DNA of 9,976 bases from CAZTWC01 sp964617105 [NCBI: uncultured Myxococcia bacterium] (GCA_964617105.1 CAZTWC010000123.1:1-9976), one strand, 5' to 3'; positions 1 to 7,079 are shown, counted from the stretch's first letter. Program-made: numbers and translations. The notes: a model not told the origin generated them from the sequence alone.

Positions 1-896
1 TGTTCCTACACATCACCGGACGGCGTGAAGATGGCTATCACCTGCTGTCCAGCCTGATGACGCCCGTTAACTTATACGACATCCTGATCGTGGAAAAGGC
101 TGAAAAAGGGGTTACCATCGATTGTCCCGGTTACCGCCAAATAAACCAGGGAAATATATGTGAAAAAGCGGCAGAAAAGTTCCTTCAGCAAACCGCTATT
201 AAATCGGGCCTGAAAATCACCCTGTTTAAAAATATCCCCCTGGGAGCGGGCCTGGGCGGAGGTTCATCGGACGCAGCCTTTACCTTGGCTGCCCTGCAGG
301 AAATATTTGGAAATCCACTGGCCGCTGATAAACTTGAGCATTTGGCCGCTTCCATCGGCGCAGATGTCCCCTTTTTCCTCCATGGCCAGCCGGCAATGGT
401 CACTGGAGTCGGTGAAAAAATCGAACTTCTGGATGATTGGGAGAAACTGACCCATTTAACCCTCTTATTGGTCAAACCAAATTTTTCTATATCAACTGTC
501 CAGGTATATAAGGCATACAGAAATTTAGAGTTGACAAAATCAACTGGAAATGATAACAAATCTCAGCTAAGACTTTTACGCTCTATAAATGATTATTGCC
601 TTTATGGCAATGATTTAGAAACCGTTTGTCTGCCTAAATACCCGGAACTTGTGGAAATCAAAGACAAGTTAACCCAGGGAGGCGCTTTAAAAGCGCTTAT
701 GAGCGGCAGCGGTTCTGCGGTTTTTGGCATATTTGATTCCCAGGAAACCGCCCGGCGGCAATTAGCCCAGTTTACCGCCACCGATAAACAGTATTGGACG
801 AAAATTGTTAAAATTGCTGGGGCGTCGTCAAGTGGTAAGACACAGGGTTTTGGTCCCTGCATCGCGGGTTCGAGTCCTGCCGCCCCAGCCATCTAA
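1..896 (+). CDS. ispE: 4-diphosphocytidyl-2-C-methyl-D-erythritol kinase (IspE), 5' end outside the window
   Basis: IspE is the ATP-dependent cytosolic GHMP kinase that phosphorylates CDP-methylerythritol in the MEP isoprenoid pathway. The open frame begins at base 3 (the preceding codon is split by the window edge) with the family N-terminal block FLHITGRREDGYH, so only about the first 10-15 residues are missing. The ATG at 57 lies inside this conserved block and is not the real start. The glycine-rich GHMP ATP motif PLGAGLGGGSSDAA is at 237-278, GADVPFF follows near 357-377, and the C-terminal GHMP motif MSGSGSAVFGIF is near 697-732. The conserved fold should end near WTKIVKIA (about 795-818). 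Instead the frame continues for about 25 codons through the whole tRNA-Gln gene and stops at TAA 894-896. That C-terminal tail is dictated by the tRNA sequence and is probably not part of the enzyme's fold. Confidence 0.95.
   Translation, partial: FLHITGRREDGYHLLSSLMTPVNLYDILIVEKAEKGVTIDCPGYRQINQGNICEKAAEKFLQQTAIKSGLKITLFKNIPLGAGLGGGSSDAAFTLAALQEIFGNPLAADKLEHLAASIGADVPFFLHGQPAMVTGVGEKIELLDDWEKLTHLTLLLVKPNFSISTVQVYKAYRNLELTKSTGNDNKSQLRLLRSINDYCLYGNDLETVCLPKYPELVEIKDKLTQGGALKALMSGSGSAVFGIFDSQETARRQLAQFTATDKQYWTKIVKIAGASSSGKTQGFGPCIAGSSPAAPAI
818..891 (+). tRNA. tRNA-Gln (anticodon TTG)
   Basis: A complete cloverleaf can be drawn by eye. The acceptor stem 818-824 pairs with 881-887 (7 of 7). 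The D stem is 827-829 with 839-841. The anticodon stem is 843-847 with 855-859, around a 7-base loop 848-854 with anticodon TTG at 850-852. The T stem is 864-868 with 876-880 (one G-U pair), with loop TTCGAGT. The discriminator is G888 and CCA is encoded at 889-891. Anticodon UUG reads CAA, and possibly CAG by wobble. The gene lies wholly inside the 3' end of the ispE reading frame on the same strand. I saw no convincing promoter directly upstream, so the tRNA is probably processed from an ispE transcript. Confidence 0.97.
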
Positions 897-905
897 ATTG
901 TGTTC

Positions 906-958
906 ACCTAAAGTGAGCGATTTTATGAGGACTCCCATAATTTTCGCTCACTTCAGGT
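906..958 (+). promoter_or_regulatory. Long imperfect hairpin between tRNA-Gln and rplY
   Basis: Bases 906-920 pair with 944-958 (15 positions, one A-C mismatch). After a small T-rich internal loop, 923-930 pair with 934-940 (one bulged A at 928) around a three-base tip. The 3' arm ends about seven bases before the rplY ribosome site. There is no T-run after the stem, so a classic intrinsic terminator is unlikely. It could be an rplY leader element, a processing or stability structure 3' of the tRNA, or a small dispersed repeat. Only the base pairing is seen directly; the role is inferred. Confidence 0.55.
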
Positions 959-976
959 AGGATAGGGAGAGATTAA

Positions 977-1615
977 ATGGAACAGATCAATATCAAACCT
1001 TTCATCAGAAAAAGTACCGGAAAATCATACGCGAAAAAATTGCGGGCCAAAGGATTCGTCCCGGCTATCTGTTACCGCCAGGGAAAAGAGAACCTGATGT
1101 TGGAATTAGCCTATAGCGACATTGATAAAATACTGCGGTCAACCATGAAACTCAACAGTATTATCAATCTTGATTTGTCTGAATATGATCTTCCGCAAAA
1201 AAGAGTAATTATCAAGGGTACCCAGCACCATCCTTTGGTTGACAATATGCTGCACCTGGATTTTCTGGAGATCGAAAAGAATGAGAAGATCAAAATCAAA
1301 TTACCTCTAATTCTAAACGGTAAACCCGAAGGGGTTAAGATGGGAGGCATATTGCAGCAGACCCGGCGCAGCATTATGATTGAGGCTCTGCCCGAGAATA
1401 TCCATCCTAACATTCAGGTAGATATTAGTGAAATGGAACTTGGAGACACCATGCATGTGTCTGATTTGACCTTGCCTGATGGCATAATTCCCATCTATAC
1501 CGGCGATTATTCCATTGCTTCTATTATAGCGCCGGACGTGGAAGAAGAGGAAGTGGAAGTGGAAGAAGAGGAAACGGAAGTGGAAGTGGAAGAAGAGGAG
1601 GCTACCGAGGAATAA
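977..1615 (+). CDS. rplY: 50S ribosomal protein L25, CTC/TL5 long form, with a poly-acidic tail
   Basis: L25/CTC binds 5S rRNA in the large ribosomal subunit. The 212-residue length is that of the two-domain CTC form rather than the short E. coli L25. The N-terminal 5S-binding domain (about residues 1-95) carries the conserved HHPLVDNMLHLDF block. The C-terminal domain (about 96-187) shows GKPEGVKMGGIL and the LGDTMHVSDLTLPDGI block typical of CTC proteins. Residues from about 188 to the end are almost only Glu and Val. The ATG at 977 is chosen because GGGAGAG at 965-971 lies at normal spacing. A long hairpin precedes that site. The stop is 20 bases before the preferred pth start, so the two genes are probably co-transcribed. 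The prs gene often found just upstream in related clusters is absent. Confidence 0.94.
   Translation: MEQINIKPFIRKSTGKSYAKKLRAKGFVPAICYRQGKENLMLELAYSDIDKILRSTMKLNSIINLDLSEYDLPQKRVIIKGTQHHPLVDNMLHLDFLEIEKNEKIKIKLPLILNGKPEGVKMGGILQQTRRSIMIEALPENIHPNIQVDISEMELGDTMHVSDLTLPDGIIPIYTGDYSIASIIAPDVEEEEVEVEEEETEVEVEEEEATEE
1538..1599 (+). repeat. Purine-rich tandem repeat encoding the acidic tail of L25
   Basis: Two identical 24-base copies, at 1549-1572 and 1576-1599, are offset by 27 bases (nine codons). A 14-base core, GTGGAAGAAGAGGA, occurs three times, at 1538, 1559 and 1586. The unit is a whole number of codons, so gain or loss of copies would lengthen or shorten the Glu/Val tail without a frameshift. 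The + strand is almost entirely A and G across this stretch. Confidence 0.85.
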
Positions 1616-1635
1616 ATTTGTTAAGTTGGCAGATT

Positions 1636-2244
1636 ATGAAAAGACTGATCGTCGGTTTGGGAAATCCTGGAAAAAAATATCAACTAAACCGCCATAATAT
1701 CGGTTTTAACATTATTGACCAATATTTGATTGGCAAAGGGGCCGGCAAAAAAATATCTTGGAAAAACAAGTTTAATGGCAAAATATTCCTCTGGTCAGAA
1801 AAGGAAACTATCTTTTTCAAGCCGCAAACTTTTATGAATTTGAGCGGAAAAGCGGTTGAGCAAGCGGCAAATTTTTATAAACTATTGCCGGAAGATATAT
1901 TGATTATACACGATGATCTAGACCTGACCACCGCCAGAATAAAATTTAAAAAAGGTGGCGGCGTTGGAGGACATAGAGGTTTGGAATCTATTGCCGATTA
2001 CATTGACAGTTTTCAGTTCAATCGGCTTCGATTCGGAATCGGCCGTCCTGCTCAGGTAAATCAGTCTACCGAGTCCCAGTTAGAGGATAAAAGGGAATCT
2101 ATCAGCAACTACGTATTGTGCGATTTTGATTCCAGCGAAGAGAAGGTAGTAGAAACCATAATCCCTTCCTTAATTGAAGCCATAGACTTCTATTTTAATA
2201 ATGATATAGAAGCCACAATGAATAAATATAATAGGTTAAGTTAA
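1636..2244 (+). CDS. pth: Peptidyl-tRNA hydrolase
   Basis: Pth cleaves the ester bond of peptidyl-tRNAs that drop off the ribosome and so recycles tRNA in the cytosol. The ATG at 1636 gives MKRLIVGLGNPG, the normal start of the family, and a 202-residue protein of usual length. An in-frame TTG at 1618 would add six residues with no family support. No strong Shine-Dalgarno is visible, so translation may be coupled to rplY, whose stop is 20 bases upstream. Counting from the ATG, the family's key residues fall at their E. coli positions: N10, H20 (RHNIGF), N68 (TFMNLSG) and D93 (HDDLDL). The motif usually written GHNGL reads GHRGL here, so position 114 is Arg where E. coli has Asn, a residue linked to substrate binding. 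Confidence 0.95.
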   Translation: MKRLIVGLGNPGKKYQLNRHNIGFNIIDQYLIGKGAGKKISWKNKFNGKIFLWSEKETIFFKPQTFMNLSGKAVEQAANFYKLLPEDILIIHDDLDLTTARIKFKKGGGVGGHRGLESIADYIDSFQFNRLRFGIGRPAQVNQSTESQLEDKRESISNYVLCDFDSSEEKVVETIIPSLIEAIDFYFNNDIEATMNKYNRLS

Positions 2245-2288
2245 TAGTCATCATAAATTAGAACATTCAAACAGGAGGAAAAAAAGAG

Positions 2289-4325
2289 ATGCAAAATTAC
2301 TTTTATTTAGTTCTGGGTGTCGGGGCTCTGGCCCTGTTTTTTGCGGTCATAAAGGCTGTCTGGGTTAAAAACCAGGAAATGGGTACTGACCGCATGAAAG
2401 AGATCGCTGGCTATATTAAAGAGGGCGCCATGGCCTTTTTGCAGAAAGAATATTCTGTTTTGGCCATTTTCGTGGTAGTGGTAGCGGTTCTTTTGGCCGT
2501 CGCTAACCATGGTAAAGCAGACAGTTCCTGGATGATTGCCATCTCTTTTATTTTTGGTGCTGTCTGTTCCGGCATGGCCGGTTTTTTTGGCATGCATGTG
2601 GCTACCGATGCCAACGTGCGCACCACCAACGCTGCCCGGACCAGCCTCAATGAGGCCCTGCTCATCGCCTTCAACGGCGGCGCCGTCATGGGAATGGCCG
2701 TGGTAGGACTGGGCGTGCTGGGAATCGGCACCCTGATGTTGGTTTACACCAATATGTGGAGCGACATGGACAAAGTCTTATCCGTGGTGGCTGGTTTCTC
2801 CCTGGGGGCTTCATCTATCGCCTTGTTCGCCAGAGTGGGCGGTGGAATATACACCAAGGCCGCAGATGTGGGCGCTGACCTGGTGGGTAAAGTGGAAGCC
2901 GGTATCCCGGAAGATGACCCCCGCAACCCGGCGGTTATCGCTGATAACGTGGGTGACAATGTGGGTGACGTGGCCGGTATGGGCGCTGACCTGTTTGAAT
3001 CTTATGTGGGTGCCATCATCGGCTCCATGATCCTGGGCTGGGCCTCAGGCAATATCAATGCAGTAATTTTACCTCTTTTACTGGCTGGTACCGGAATTAT
3101 CGTTTCCATTATTGCCACTTTTTTTGTTAAAACCAAAGAGGGTGGAAATCCCCAAAATGCTCTGAATATTGGCACTTTTGCCGCCGGCGCCCTGATGCTG
3201 GTGTTTGCCTACTTTGTTATCCAGGCTATCATACCGGGAAAGATTGGTTACGAAGGTGTGTATGCAGAATATACTGGCAATGGTGTTTTTATGGCCACCA
3301 TCGCCGGCTTAATTGCCGGTATCCTGGTGGGAGTAACCACTGAGTATTTCTGCTCCAAGGACCGTCCCCCGGTACAGAATATCGCCGAAGCCTCCAATAC
3401 CGGTGCTGCAACCAACATCATTCAAGGCCTGGCAGTTGGCATGAGATCCACTGCTTTACCCTTGATTTTTATCGCTGCGGCCATTGTAGTGGCTTACAAC
3501 TTTGCCGGTCTCTACGGAATAGCCATTTCTGCTCTGGGTATGCTCTCAACCACTGGGATCCAGTTGGCGGTTGACGCCTACGGTCCGGTGGCCGACAATG
3601 CCGGCGGTATTGCCGAGATGAGTGAATTACCCCCCGAAGTACGGGGCAGAACTGACAAACTGGATGCCGTTGGTAATACCACTGCCGCCATTGGTAAAGG
3701 TTTCGCTATCGGCTCCGCTGCTTTGACCGCGTTGTCACTGTTTGCTGCTTACAAAACCAAAGTTGGCATCACCGAATTGGATATCACCCAACCGGTTATT
3801 ATGGCTGGAGTGCTATTAGGCGCCATGCTACCTTTCCTCTTCTCCTCCATGGCCATGGAGGCTGTGGGCAAGGCTGCCAATGCCATGATCGAAGAAGTAC
3901 GCCGCCAATTTAGAGAAATCCCCGGCCTGATGGAAGGCAAAGCCACAGCAGAATACGCCACCTGTGTAGAAATTTCCACCACTTCGGCCATCAAACAGAT
4001 GGTGCTTCCGGGGTTGATGGCAATATCCGTACCGGTAGTGGTTGGTTTTGTTGATAAAGACGCCCTGGGTGGATTGCTGGCCGGTGTAACCGTTAGTGGT
4101 GTTCTCATGGCAATTTTTATGGCCAACGCTGGTGGTGCCTGGGATAACGCCAAGAAATATATTGAAGAAGGCGCTCATGGCGGTAAGGGATCTGATGCAC
4201 ACAAAGCCGCTGTTATCGGCGATACCGTGGGCGATCCTTTCAAAGATACCGCTGGTCCCTCCCTTAATATTCTAATCAAGTTAATGTCAGTGGTGGCTGT
4301 AGTTATCGCACCGCTAATCAAATAG
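2289..4325 (+). CDS. hppA: Membrane-integral ion-pumping pyrophosphatase, K+-dependent type (H+ or Na+ pump)
   Basis: This 678-residue, highly hydrophobic protein hydrolyses PPi and uses the energy to pump H+ or Na+ across the membrane. Multiple membrane segments run from the N-terminus to the C-terminus. The PPi-binding D-x7-K-x-E motif is D193/K201/E203, followed by DNVGDNVGD at 219-227. The second conserved half includes [10 protein letters not shown] and, near the C-terminus, [24 protein letters not shown] at 462-471 places Ala466 and Gly469 where K+-independent enzymes have Lys and Thr, so K+ dependence is inferred. In ADLFESYVG the ionic-gate glutamate is E237, three residues after D234, as in Na+-pumping enzymes such as Thermotoga's; some H+ pumps share this. 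AGGAGG at 2273-2278 supports the start. The gene sits where related clusters often carry ychF. Confidence 0.96.
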   Translation: MQNYFYLVLGVGALALFFAVIKAVWVKNQEMGTDRMKEIAGYIKEGAMAFLQKEYSVLAIFVVVVAVLLAVANHGKADSSWMIAISFIFGAVCSGMAGFFGMHVATDANVRTTNAARTSLNEALLIAFNGGAVMGMAVVGLGVLGIGTLMLVYTNMWSDMDKVLSVVAGFSLGASSIALFARVGGGIYTKAADVGADLVGKVEAGIPEDDPRNPAVIADNVGDNVGDVAGMGADLFESYVGAIIGSMILGWASGNINAVILPLLLAGTGIIVSIIATFFVKTKEGGNPQNALNIGTFAAGALMLVFAYFVIQAIIPGKIGYEGVYAEYTGNGVFMATIAGLIAGILVGVTTEYFCSKDRPPVQNIAEASNTGAATNIIQGLAVGMRSTALPLIFIAAAIVVAYNFAGLYGIAISALGMLSTTGIQLAVDAYGPVADNAGGIAEMSELPPEVRGRTDKLDAVGNTTAAIGKGFAIGSAALTALSLFAAYKTKVGITELDITQPVIMAGVLLGAMLPFLFSSMAMEAVGKAANAMIEEVRRQFREIPGLMEGKATAEYATCVEISTTSAIKQMVLPGLMAISVPVVVGFVDKDALGGLLAGVTVSGVLMAIFMANAGGAWDNAKKYIEEGAHGGKGSDAHKAAVIGDTVGDPFKDTAGPSLNILIKLMSVVAVVIAPLIK

Positions 4326-4335
4326 AACTTTATAT

Positions 4336-4386
4336 TCCTTGCCCCTGTCTGCAATGCAGTAGACGGGGGCTAAAAGCCCGAAAGGA
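4336..4386 (+). promoter_or_regulatory. Candidate S6:S18-binding autoregulatory leader of rpsF
   Basis: A lower stem, 4336-4340 with 4382-4386 (TCCTT/AAGGA), encloses a hairpin, 4341-4350 with 4361-4370 (10 pairs, one T-G; two more possible in the loop). On the 3' side between the two lies an 11-base bulge, TAAAAGCCCGA (4371-4381), with CCG at 4378-4380. A CCG in a bulge flanked by a stem and a hairpin is the published description of the S6:S18-binding leader found before rpsF in many bacteria. The lower stem uses the rpsF Shine-Dalgarno AAAGGA, so protein binding could block initiation. An alternative short hairpin, GGGCT/AGCCC (4367-4371 with 4375-4379), competes with it. No T-run follows, which argues against a simple terminator. 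Confidence 0.7.
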
Positions 4387-4392
4387 TAAATC

Positions 4393-4773
4393 ATGATAAA
4401 TTATTTACGACAATACGAAACCATAGTTATCTACAAGCCCGATCTTAATGACGATAGTTTGCAGAAAATGCAGGACCGCGTCACCAGCATTGTGGAAAAA
4501 AACCATGGCAAAATGATCACCGTCAACAAGTTAGGCAAAAGAAAACTGGCCTACCAGGTTAAAAAACAAACACTAGCCCATTACCTCCACTATGTCTACT
4601 TGGGCGAAGGCCCGCTCACCAGACTTTTAGCCGAAGATTTAAAAAACTTTGACCAGGTTATGAAACATATGACTATAATCATAAAAGATAGAGTCAATCC
4701 CGACGATCCCAGTGACATTGAAGAGAACATTTTTGTTCCCCGGCGGGAAGACTCTGGTGAAGGTTTCGAATAA
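4393..4773 (+). CDS. rpsF: 30S ribosomal protein S6
   Basis: S6 binds the central domain of 16S rRNA as a heterodimer with S18. The 126-residue product starts with the family pattern LRQYETIVIYKPDL, continues with the KLGKRKLAYQVKK strand region, and has FDQVMKHMTII near the end of the fold. The C-terminal stretch from about residue 100 is charged and acidic (PDDPSDIEENIF, then REDSGEGFE), as is common in S6. AAAGGA at 4381-4386 gives good spacing to the ATG. The gene follows hppA after 67 bases that hold a probable autoregulatory structure. It precedes rpsR with a 72-base gap, and no ssb gene lies between them, unlike the Firmicutes arrangement. Confidence 0.96.
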   Translation: MINYLRQYETIVIYKPDLNDDSLQKMQDRVTSIVEKNHGKMITVNKLGKRKLAYQVKKQTLAHYLHYVYLGEGPLTRLLAEDLKNFDQVMKHMTIIIKDRVNPDDPSDIEENIFVPRREDSGEGFE

Positions 4774-4845
4774 ACAATGCGCCTGGCAATCCAAACTAAC
4801 AAAACTGGAGATTAACGCCGGCTAAATTATCAGGAGGTTTAAATA

Positions 4846-5079
4846 ATGCGAAATAAGGTCTATCATCGTAAAAAGATTTGCCGTTTTTGTGCTGATGAAA
4901 AATTATCCATCGACTATAAAAATGTATCTATTCTCAGACATTTTATTACCGAACGGGGCAAAATAATCCCCAGGAGAATTTCTGGCAATTGCGCCAAGCA
5001 CCAGAGAAAACTTACTATTGCCATAAAAAGAGCAAGGGAGATCGCTTTTATCCCCTATACTGCAGTTCACCAGTTGTAA
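4846..5079 (+). CDS. rpsR: 30S ribosomal protein S18, Cys-containing form
   Basis: S18 pairs with S6 on the small subunit platform. The 77-residue protein has the family blocks KICRFC, the [21 protein letters not shown] core and [10 protein letters not shown], ending in a basic helix. C12, C15, C49 and H52 form the potential zinc-binding set of the 'C+' version of S18, so it probably binds Zn, although some bacteria carry Cys-less copies. A strong AGGAGG at 4832-4837 sits eight bases before the ATG. The rplI start follows the stop by 11 bases. It is the presumed co-repressor with S6 at the rpsF leader. Confidence 0.97.
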   Translation: MRNKVYHRKKICRFCADEKLSIDYKNVSILRHFITERGKIIPRRISGNCAKHQRKLTIAIKRAREIAFIPYTAVHQL

Positions 5080-5090
5080 AAGGAGCGGAA

Positions 5091-5642
5091 ATGAAAGTTA
5101 TTTTAATAGAAGATGTTCCTAACCTGGGTAAAATCGGAGATATTACCACCGTGGCCAATGGGTACGGTAGAAATTTTTTATTACCCAAACAGTTTGCTAT
5201 TTCAGCCGACAAAAAAAACCTAAAACGGTTTGAGCACCAAAAAAGGTTGGTGGAATTAAAAAAGGCTCAGCAGAGAAAAGAGGCCCAGTCTTTAAAAGAC
5301 AAACTGGTCTCAACTTCCTTTACTATTGCCTGTAAAGTAGGTGAGCAGAACAAACTATACGGTTCGGTAACTGCCCAGGATATTGAAAAAATCATCCATA
5401 GCGAAGGAATTAAAGAAATTTCCCGTCGCGATATCATACTTGAGAAGCCCATCAAAGAGATTGGTATTTTCAATGTGGATGTCAAAATCCATGCCGAAGT
5501 AAGCACCAAAATCAAGTTATATGTGGTACCTGATTCAAGAGATCCAGAGGAGATGGAACCGAAAAAAAGTACGGAAGAAAATGTAGAAGGTGTAGATGAA
5601 GGAACCAACGAAGATGGACGCCACCAAGATTCTACCCTATAA
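5091..5642 (+). CDS. rplI: 50S ribosomal protein L9 with an acidic C-terminal extension
   Basis: L9 binds 23S rRNA domain V near the L1 stalk and spans ribosomes. The ATG at 5091 is chosen because AGGAG at 5081-5085 precedes it and the translation opens with the hallmark MKVILIEDVPNLGKIGD; the longer in-frame ATG at 4989 lies inside rpsR. The N-terminal domain (about 1-50, with GYGRNFLLP) is followed by a charged Lys/Glu/Gln connecting helix (about 50-75) and the C-terminal rRNA-binding domain ending near YVVP at 144-147. The protein is 183 residues, about 35 longer than the usual 148-150. The extra tail is acidic and polar and its coding sequence overlaps the start of dnaB by up to 47 bases. 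This suggests translational coupling. Confidence 0.96.
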   Translation: MKVILIEDVPNLGKIGDITTVANGYGRNFLLPKQFAISADKKNLKRFEHQKRLVELKKAQQRKEAQSLKDKLVSTSFTIACKVGEQNKLYGSVTAQDIEKIIHSEGIKEISRRDIILEKPIKEIGIFNVDVKIHAEVSTKIKLYVVPDSRDPEEMEPKKSTEENVEGVDEGTNEDGRHQDSTL

Positions 5643-6981
5643 TTTAGAGGCTGAAAAATCTGTCTTGGGAGGGATTCTTCTAGACCAATCCCTCTTTTCC
5701 AGTGTCAGCCAAACCCTAAATAAACCCGATTTTTTCTACCTGGAAAATTATCAAATTATTTTCAGGGCCATCTATGATCTGGCGGCGGACCACCAACCTA
5801 TAGATATAATCAGCCTTTCCGACAAGTTAAAAAAACTGGACTGCCTGGAAAAACTGGGCGGTATCGCTTTTCTCAATTCTCTTACCGATGACGTGGTTGC
5901 CTCTGAGCCCAACGTCAATTTTCATGCCGAGATAATCCGGGAAAAATATATTCGCCGCGAGTTAAATAGTGTAGGTCATGATATATCTTCTATCAGTTGT
6001 AATCAAACCATAGATTTTGAAGATTGTATCAACCAGTCACAGCAACTTGTTTTTGAAGTCACTAAAGAAAAAAGCCAAAAAAGCATGGTTCCATTGAACC
6101 AGGTTATTAAAAAAAACAGAGAGTATATCGATAAACTACTAAAAGGTGACGCATCTTTGGCCGGCCTGGAAACAGGATATAAAGACCTGGATAATCTGCT
6201 GAGTGGCGGGTTTCAAAAATCGACCCTGATTATCCTGGCGGCTCTTACTTCTGTGGGTAAGACCACCCTTGCCTTAAATATTGCTGCCAATGTGGCCAAT
6301 CGAGGGATTGGTGTCGGGGTATTCTCCCTGGAAATGTCGGCCGAAGAATTAGGTTTAAGATTATGGGCATCAGAGGCCAGGGTGAATATCGGTAAATTCA
6401 GAAGAGGAGAACAAACTGCCAAAGAATCCTCCAAATTAGTCAAATACGCCCACAAGATGGGACAACTTCCCATCCACATTGATGACTCGAGTAAATCTTT
6501 GATGACTTTAATGGGTAACGCCAGACAACTGTTGGCAAAGCATAATAATGTGGGTTTAATTGTTATTGATTATCTGCAGTTAATGGAATATGGTATTTCT
6601 CCCACCGGACAGTCAAAAAAGTTTGAGAATTTTCAAAGAGAAGTTGCCACTATCTCACGCGCCTTGAAATTATTGGCAAATGAACTAAAAGTCCCCTTGC
6701 TGGTTCTATCGCAATTAAGCAGAAAGCCCATTGAAAGGGGGAAAGATAAGCGACCCATGCTGTCAGATCTACGTGATTCAGGAGCTATTGAGCAAGATGC
6801 AGATATGGTGATCTTTCTTCACCGTGACGATTACTTTGACAAAGAAAAAAAAGAAAATGATGCGCAAAGCACCACTTCAGAAGTTATTATTCAGAAAAAC
6901 CGTAACGGCCAAACCGGTACCATCAAGTTGAATTTTTTCAGCCAATTTACCCGATTTGATGCCCATGAACCCAACTATTAA
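5596..6981 (+). CDS. dnaB: Replicative DNA helicase DnaB
   Basis: DnaB is the hexameric ATP-dependent helicase that opens the replication fork. The helicase N-terminal domain begins at NLEAEKSVLGGILL (from residue 16). The RecA-like domain carries Walker A in SVGKTT (K222), FSLEMS (E246), Walker B in VIDYLQL (D325), LSQLSRKPIERG (Q373), the DLRDSGAIEQDAD block, and the terminal IIQKNRNGQTGT arginine region. The product is 461 residues, of normal length, with no intein. Start choice: ATG 5596 has AGAAGG at 5585-5590, five bases away. ATG 5614 has a more distant GAAGGA and a length before the conserved block closer to other DnaB proteins. Either start lies inside the rplI tail. The region after Walker A resembles ordinary DnaB, so this is taken as the chromosomal copy. 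Confidence 0.96.
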   Translation: MKEPTKMDATKILPYNLEAEKSVLGGILLDQSLFSSVSQTLNKPDFFYLENYQIIFRAIYDLAADHQPIDIISLSDKLKKLDCLEKLGGIAFLNSLTDDVVASEPNVNFHAEIIREKYIRRELNSVGHDISSISCNQTIDFEDCINQSQQLVFEVTKEKSQKSMVPLNQVIKKNREYIDKLLKGDASLAGLETGYKDLDNLLSGGFQKSTLIILAALTSVGKTTLALNIAANVANRGIGVGVFSLEMSAEELGLRLWASEARVNIGKFRRGEQTAKESSKLVKYAHKMGQLPIHIDDSSKSLMTLMGNARQLLAKHNNVGLIVIDYLQLMEYGISPTGQSKKFENFQREVATISRALKLLANELKVPLLVLSQLSRKPIERGKDKRPMLSDLRDSGAIEQDADMVIFLHRDDYFDKEKKENDAQSTTSEVIIQKNRNGQTGTIKLNFFSQFTRFDAHEPNY

Positions 6982-7079
6982 AATTAGTATTCAACCCTTT
7001 ATTGAAATCCCGGGAATTCTTTTCATTCTTAAAGCTTGCAATGTCAACCTAAATATGGTTGTATATTTCATCTATTAAC

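Noticed and set aside
185-559. Antisense open frames over ispE and, similarly, over hppA, rplI and dnaB
   Set aside because: Their translations show no domain or motif and they lie opposite well-conserved genes, so they are shadows of those genes.
762-817. Dedicated promoter for tRNA-Gln inside ispE
   Set aside because: Only weak boxes such as TTAGCC and TAAACA are present at 17-base spacing, not convincingly better than background.
4341-4370. Intrinsic terminator after hppA
   Set aside because: The GC-rich stem is strong but is followed by TAAAAGCCCG rather than a T-run. The S6:S18 leader explains the stem, bulge and ribosome-site pairing better.
4777-4815. Twelve-codon open frame (ATG to TAA) between rpsF and rpsR
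   Set aside because: It has no good ribosome site and no recognisable product. The gap is only 72 bases, so it is most likely chance.
4989-5090. Upstream extension of rplI from an ATG at 4989
   Set aside because: It overlaps rpsR in another frame and adds residues unlike L9. The ATG at 5091 has a ribosome site and the hallmark L9 N-terminus.
7009-7037. Cluster of CCCGGG, GAATTC and AAGCTT sites resembling a cloning polylinker
   Set aside because: The flanking genes and intergenic sequence are continuous and natural-looking. Three six-base sites in an AT-rich gap can occur by chance, and no vector sequence is visible.
7036-7076. Possible promoter for the STAS gene (TTGCAA with TATATT downstream)
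   Set aside because: The spacing between these boxes is about 20 bases and other pairings fit no better. An internal promoter in this 123-base gap is plausible but cannot be placed.
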